From Citrobacter sp. (GTDB lineage Bacteria > Pseudomonadota > Gammaproteobacteria > Enterobacterales > Enterobacteriaceae), in NCBI GenBank assembly GCA_019415335.1, contig DXKH01000003.1, positions 1-10,390 on the forward strand: a stretch of 10,390 nucleotides of DNA. Direction: 5' to 3'. Position 1 is the first letter of the stretch. Each line of letters begins with the position of its first letter. The notes below the pieces were generated by a model. It had not been told where the DNA came from and made no database searches. It saw nothing but the letters and a program-made list of their open reading frames with translations. Made by a program: the position numbers and the translations under genes. Below, piece by piece: positions 7,240 through 10,390 of the stretch.

Positions 7240-9438
7240 ATGTCAAAATTAAAAATTGCGGTTAGTGATTCTTGCCCGGACTGTTTTACCACGCAGCGAG
7301 AATGTATCTATATTAATGAAAACAGTAATATCGATGTGGCGGCAATAGTTTTATCGCTCAACGATGTTACACGCGGAAAACTCGATGAAATCGATGCCAC
7401 GGGTTATGGCATCCCGGTATTTATTGCTACTGAAAATCAAGAACGTGTACCCGCAGAGTATTTGCCCCGTATTTCGGGTGTCTTTGAGAATTGCGAATCG
7501 CGACGAGAATTTTATGGTCGTCAGTTAGAAACCGCAGCCAGCCATTATGAAACTCAACTGCGCCCGCCCTTCTTCCGCGCACTGGTCGATTATGTCAATC
7601 AGGGTAACAGCGCGTTTGATTGCCCCGGTCATCAGGGCGGCGAATTTTTCCGTCGCCATCCGGCGGGGAATCAGTTTGTGGAATACTTTGGTGAGGCGCT
7701 GTTCCGTGCTGACTTGTGCAACGCGGATGTGGCAATGGGCGATCTGCTGATTCACGAAGGCGCGCCATGCATTGCACAGCAACATGCGGCAAAAGTGTTT
7801 AATGCCGATAAAACATACTTCGTTCTAAATGGCACTTCATCTTCTAACAAAGTGGTTTTAAACGCCCTGTTAACACCGGGGGATCTGGTGCTGTTTGACC
7901 GTAATAACCATAAATCTAATCACCACGGAGCGTTGCTACAGGCTGGCGCAACACCAGTTTATCTGGAAACCGCACGCAACCCGTATGGCTTTATCGGTGG
8001 TATTGATGCCCACTGCTTCGAAGAAAATTACCTGCGCGAACTGATTACAGAAGTCGCACCGCAGCGGGCAAAAGAGGCGCGTCCTTTCCGCCTCGCCGTT
8101 ATTCAGCTAGGCACTTACGACGGTACGATTTATAACGCCCGTCAGGTGGTGGATAAAATGGGTCATCTGTGTGACTACATCCTCTTTGACTCCGCATGGG
8201 TCGGCTATGAGCAGTTTATCCCGATGATGGCGGACTGTTCACCGCTGTTACTGGATCTAAATGAGAACGATCCGGGTATTCTGGTTACGCAATCTGTGCA
8301 TAAACAGCAGGCTGGTTTTTCCCAGACTTCACAAATCCATAAAAAAGACAGCCATATCAAAGGGCAACAGCGTTATGTACCGCACAAACGCATGAACAAC
8401 GCCTTTATGATGCATGCCTCCACCAGCCCGTTCTATCCGCTGTTTGCCGCACTGGATATCAACGCCAAAATGCATGAAGGTGTCAGCGGTCGTAATATGT
8501 GGATGGATTGTGTGGTAAATGGCATTAATGCCCGCAAACTGATCCTCGATAACTGTCAGCATATTCGTCCATTCGTACCTGAACTGGTGGATGGTAAACC
8601 CTGGCAGTCGTATGAAACAGCGCAAATTGCGGTTGATCTGCGCTTCTTCCAGTTTGTACCAGGTGAGCACTGGCATTCTTTTGAAGGCTATGCAGAGAAT
8701 CAATACTTTGTCGATCCGTGCAAACTGTTGCTGACAACCCCAGGTATTGATGCACGTAACGGCGAATATGAAGCGTTCGGTGTACCCGCGACGATTCTTG
8801 CTAACTTCCTGCGCGAAAATGGCGTAGTGCCGGAAAAATGCGATCTTAACTCCATCCTCTTTCTGCTGACTCCGGCAGAAGATATGGCCAAACTTCAGCA
8901 ACTTGCTGCTCTGCTGGTACGCTTCGAAAAACTGCTTGAGTCCGACGCGCCATTATCAGAAGTACTGCCTTCCATCTACAAACAGCATGAAGAGCGCTAC
9001 ACCGGTTATACCCTGCGTCAGTTGTGTCAGGAAATGCATGATTTGTATGCCCGTCACAACGTGAAACAACTGCAAAAAGAGATGTTTCGTAAGGAACACT
9101 TCCCACGTGTCAGCATGAATCCACAAGAAGCCAACTACGCCTATTTACGCGGTGAAGTGGAGCTGGTTCGTCTGCCGGATGCAGAAGGCCGTATCGCTGC
9201 AGAAGGTGCGCTTCCTTATCCTCCGGGAGTGCTGTGTGTTGTTCCGGGTGAAATCTGGGGTGGTGCTGTTCTGCGTTACTTCAGCGCTCTGGAAGAAGGG
9301 ATCAACCTGCTGCCAGGTTTTGCACCGGAGCTTCAGGGTGTCTATATCGAAGAACATGATGGTCGTAAGCAAGTTTGGTGCTATGTCATCAAGCCTCGTG
9401 GTGCGCAAAGCACCCTGCTGAAAGGGGAAAAATTATGA
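7240..9438 (+). CDS. speF: Inducible (biodegradative) ornithine decarboxylase SpeF
   Basis: SpeF is a PLP-dependent, fold-type-I enzyme that converts ornithine to putrescine and CO2 in the cytoplasm, consuming a proton. It is made under acidic conditions when ornithine is available. The 732 residues match the E. coli protein. A non-catalytic 'wing' domain occupies about 1–107. The PLP-binding large domain follows with NGTSSSNK at 197–204, NHKSNHHGAL with H224, FDSAWVG with D317, and SVHKQQAGFSQTS with the Schiff-base lysine K355. The C-terminal domain ends in STLLKGEKL. The constitutive paralogue SpeC shares the fold. The position directly after speFL and before potE identifies this as the inducible SpeF. 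It overlaps potE by 4 nt (ATGA). Its expression depends on the ornithine-responsive leader upstream. No frameshift or lost catalytic residue is seen. Confidence 0.98.
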   Translation: MSKLKIAVSDSCPDCFTTQRECIYINENSNIDVAAIVLSLNDVTRGKLDEIDATGYGIPVFIATENQERVPAEYLPRISGVFENCESRREFYGRQLETAASHYETQLRPPFFRALVDYVNQGNSAFDCPGHQGGEFFRRHPAGNQFVEYFGEALFRADLCNADVAMGDLLIHEGAPCIAQQHAAKVFNADKTYFVLNGTSSSNKVVLNALLTPGDLVLFDRNNHKSNHHGALLQAGATPVYLETARNPYGFIGGIDAHCFEENYLRELITEVAPQRAKEARPFRLAVIQLGTYDGTIYNARQVVDKMGHLCDYILFDSAWVGYEQFIPMMADCSPLLLDLNENDPGILVTQSVHKQQAGFSQTSQIHKKDSHIKGQQRYVPHKRMNNAFMMHASTSPFYPLFAALDINAKMHEGVSGRNMWMDCVVNGINARKLILDNCQHIRPFVPELVDGKPWQSYETAQIAVDLRFFQFVPGEHWHSFEGYAENQYFVDPCKLLLTTPGIDARNGEYEAFGVPATILANFLRENGVVPEKCDLNSILFLLTPAEDMAKLQQLAALLVRFEKLLESDAPLSEVLPSIYKQHEERYTGYTLRQLCQEMHDLYARHNVKQLQKEMFRKEHFPRVSMNPQEANYAYLRGEVELVRLPDAEGRIAAEGALPYPPGVLCVVPGEIWGGAVLRYFSALEEGINLLPGFAPELQGVYIEEHDGRKQVWCYVIKPRGAQSTLLKGEKL

Positions 9439-10390
9439 GTCAGGCTAAATCGAACAAGATGGGCGTCGTTCAGTTAACCATACTGACGATGGTCAACATG
9501 ATGGGCTCCGGTATCATCATGCTGCCGACAAAGCTTGCCGAAGTTGGGACAATCTCAATTATCTCCTGGCTGGTGACAGCCGTAGGCTCAATGGCGCTGG
9601 CATGGGCATTCGCAAAATGCGGCATGTTCAGCCGTAAATCAGGCGGTATGGGCGGTTATGCGGAGTATGCTTTCGGTAAATCAGGGAACTTTATGGCGAA
9701 CTACACCTACGGTGTCTCGCTGCTGATTGCTAACGTCGCGATTGCTATTTCGGCGGTTGGTTACGGCACCGAACTGCTCGGCGCGAGTTTGTCGCCAGTG
9801 CAGATTGGTCTTGCGACCATCGGAGTGCTGTGGATTTGTACCGTGGCTAACTTTGGTGGTGCGCGCATTACCGGGCAAATCAGTAGCATTACTGTGTGGG
9901 GGGTCATTATTCCGGTCGTCGGTCTGTGCATTATCGGCTGGTTCTGGTTTAGCCCGACGCTGTACGCTAACTCATGGAACCCTCATCATGTACCGTTCTT
10001 TAGCGCTGTAGGTTCCTCCATCGCCATGACATTGTGGGCTTTCCTCGGTCTGGAGTCTGCCTGTGCCAACGCCGAAGTAGTTGAAAACCCGGAACGTAAC
10101 GTGCCGATTGCAGTTCTTGGCGGTACGTTAGGTGCGGCGGTGATTTATATCGTCTCCACCAACGTGATTGCCGGGATTGTGCCAAATATGGAGCTGGCAA
10201 ATTCAACGGCACCATTTGGCCTGGCCTTCGCACAGATGTTCACGCCGGGAGTGGGTAAAGTCATTATGGCGCTGATGGTGATGTCCTGCTGCGGTTCGCT
10301 GCTTGGCTGGCAGTTCACCATTGCCCAGGTGTTTAAATCTTCTGCCGATGAAGGGTACTTCCCGAAAATTTTCTCCCGTGTGAGCAAAGT
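9435..10390 (+). CDS. potE: Putrescine/ornithine antiporter PotE, N-terminal part (3' end outside window)
   Basis: PotE is an inner-membrane transporter of the APC amino acid/polyamine family. With SpeF it exchanges incoming ornithine for outgoing putrescine, giving net removal of cytoplasmic protons; it can also take up putrescine with protons. The frame starts at the ATG of 9435 (MSQAKSNKMGVVQLT), preceded by AAGGGG at 9422–9427, and runs open to the window end with 318 codons of the usual 439. The family motif GSGIIMLP is at residues 24–31. Residues known to matter for putrescine transport number correctly: C62, W201, E207 and W292; Y425 lies outside the window. The visible part covers roughly eight of twelve membrane helices. 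The ATGA overlap with speF indicates coupled translation and a shared transcript. Confidence 0.97.
   Translation, partial: MSQAKSNKMGVVQLTILTMVNMMGSGIIMLPTKLAEVGTISIISWLVTAVGSMALAWAFAKCGMFSRKSGGMGGYAEYAFGKSGNFMANYTYGVSLLIANVAIAISAVGYGTELLGASLSPVQIGLATIGVLWICTVANFGGARITGQISSITVWGVIIPVVGLCIIGWFWFSPTLYANSWNPHHVPFFSAVGSSIAMTLWAFLGLESACANAEVVENPERNVPIAVLGGTLGAAVIYIVSTNVIAGIVPNMELANSTAPFGLAFAQMFTPGVGKVIMALMVMSCCGSLLGWQFTIAQVFKSSADEGYFPKIFSRVSK

Noticed and set aside
8329..8901. 190-codon minus-strand frame opposite speF
   Set aside because: It is fully opposite a conserved enzyme region with no ribosome binding site or domain; antisense shadow.
1..10390. A new multi-gene defence or mobile system
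   Set aside because: All protein genes are core enterobacterial kdp and speF-potE genes. No transposase, integrase, direct-repeat borders, CRISPR repeats or toxin–antitoxin pairs were seen.

Overview
The window comes from an enterobacterial chromosome, almost certainly Escherichia coli or Shigella. All seven recognised proteins match the E. coli family lengths and catalytic residue numbers: KdpB D307 and S162, KdpD H673, KdpE D52, SpeF K355, PotE C62/W201/E207/W292. The gene order kdp – speFL – speF – potE is the one known from E. coli K-12, read here in the opposite direction to the K-12 map. There are no mobile elements, tRNAs, rRNAs or CRISPR arrays. Gene density is high and every gene is on the + strand.

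Region 1 (1–6708) is the high-affinity potassium uptake operon. It holds the 3' part of kdpA (K+ channel-like subunit), complete kdpB (P-type ATPase), complete kdpC (stabilising subunit), and kdpD/kdpE, the sensor kinase and response regulator that control the operon. kdpC/kdpD overlap by 8 nt and kdpD/kdpE by 4 nt, with kdpE starting at GTG. A compact intrinsic terminator ends the operon at 6681–6708.

Region 2 (6709–7239) is an AT-rich intergenic stretch and the long, structured leader of the inducible ornithine decarboxylase operon. It contains the 34-codon arrest-peptide gene speFL at 6879–6983. SpeFL is a known ornithine sensor that stalls the ribosome and relieves Rho-dependent termination. 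Around and after it are several strong inverted repeats. One buries the speFL stop codon, and two downstream hairpins share a repeated TTATCAGC element that permits alternative pairing.

Region 3 (7240–10390) is speF, the inducible PLP-dependent ornithine decarboxylase, followed with a 4-nt ATGA overlap by the first 318 codons of potE, the putrescine/ornithine antiporter. Together they import ornithine, consume a cytoplasmic proton by decarboxylating it, and export putrescine: an acid-resistance and polyamine module gated by the SpeFL leader.

No novel multi-gene system is seen. The most rewarding part is the speF leader. SpeFL is an already described system there, and the structural details listed as findings are my own reading of the sequence.
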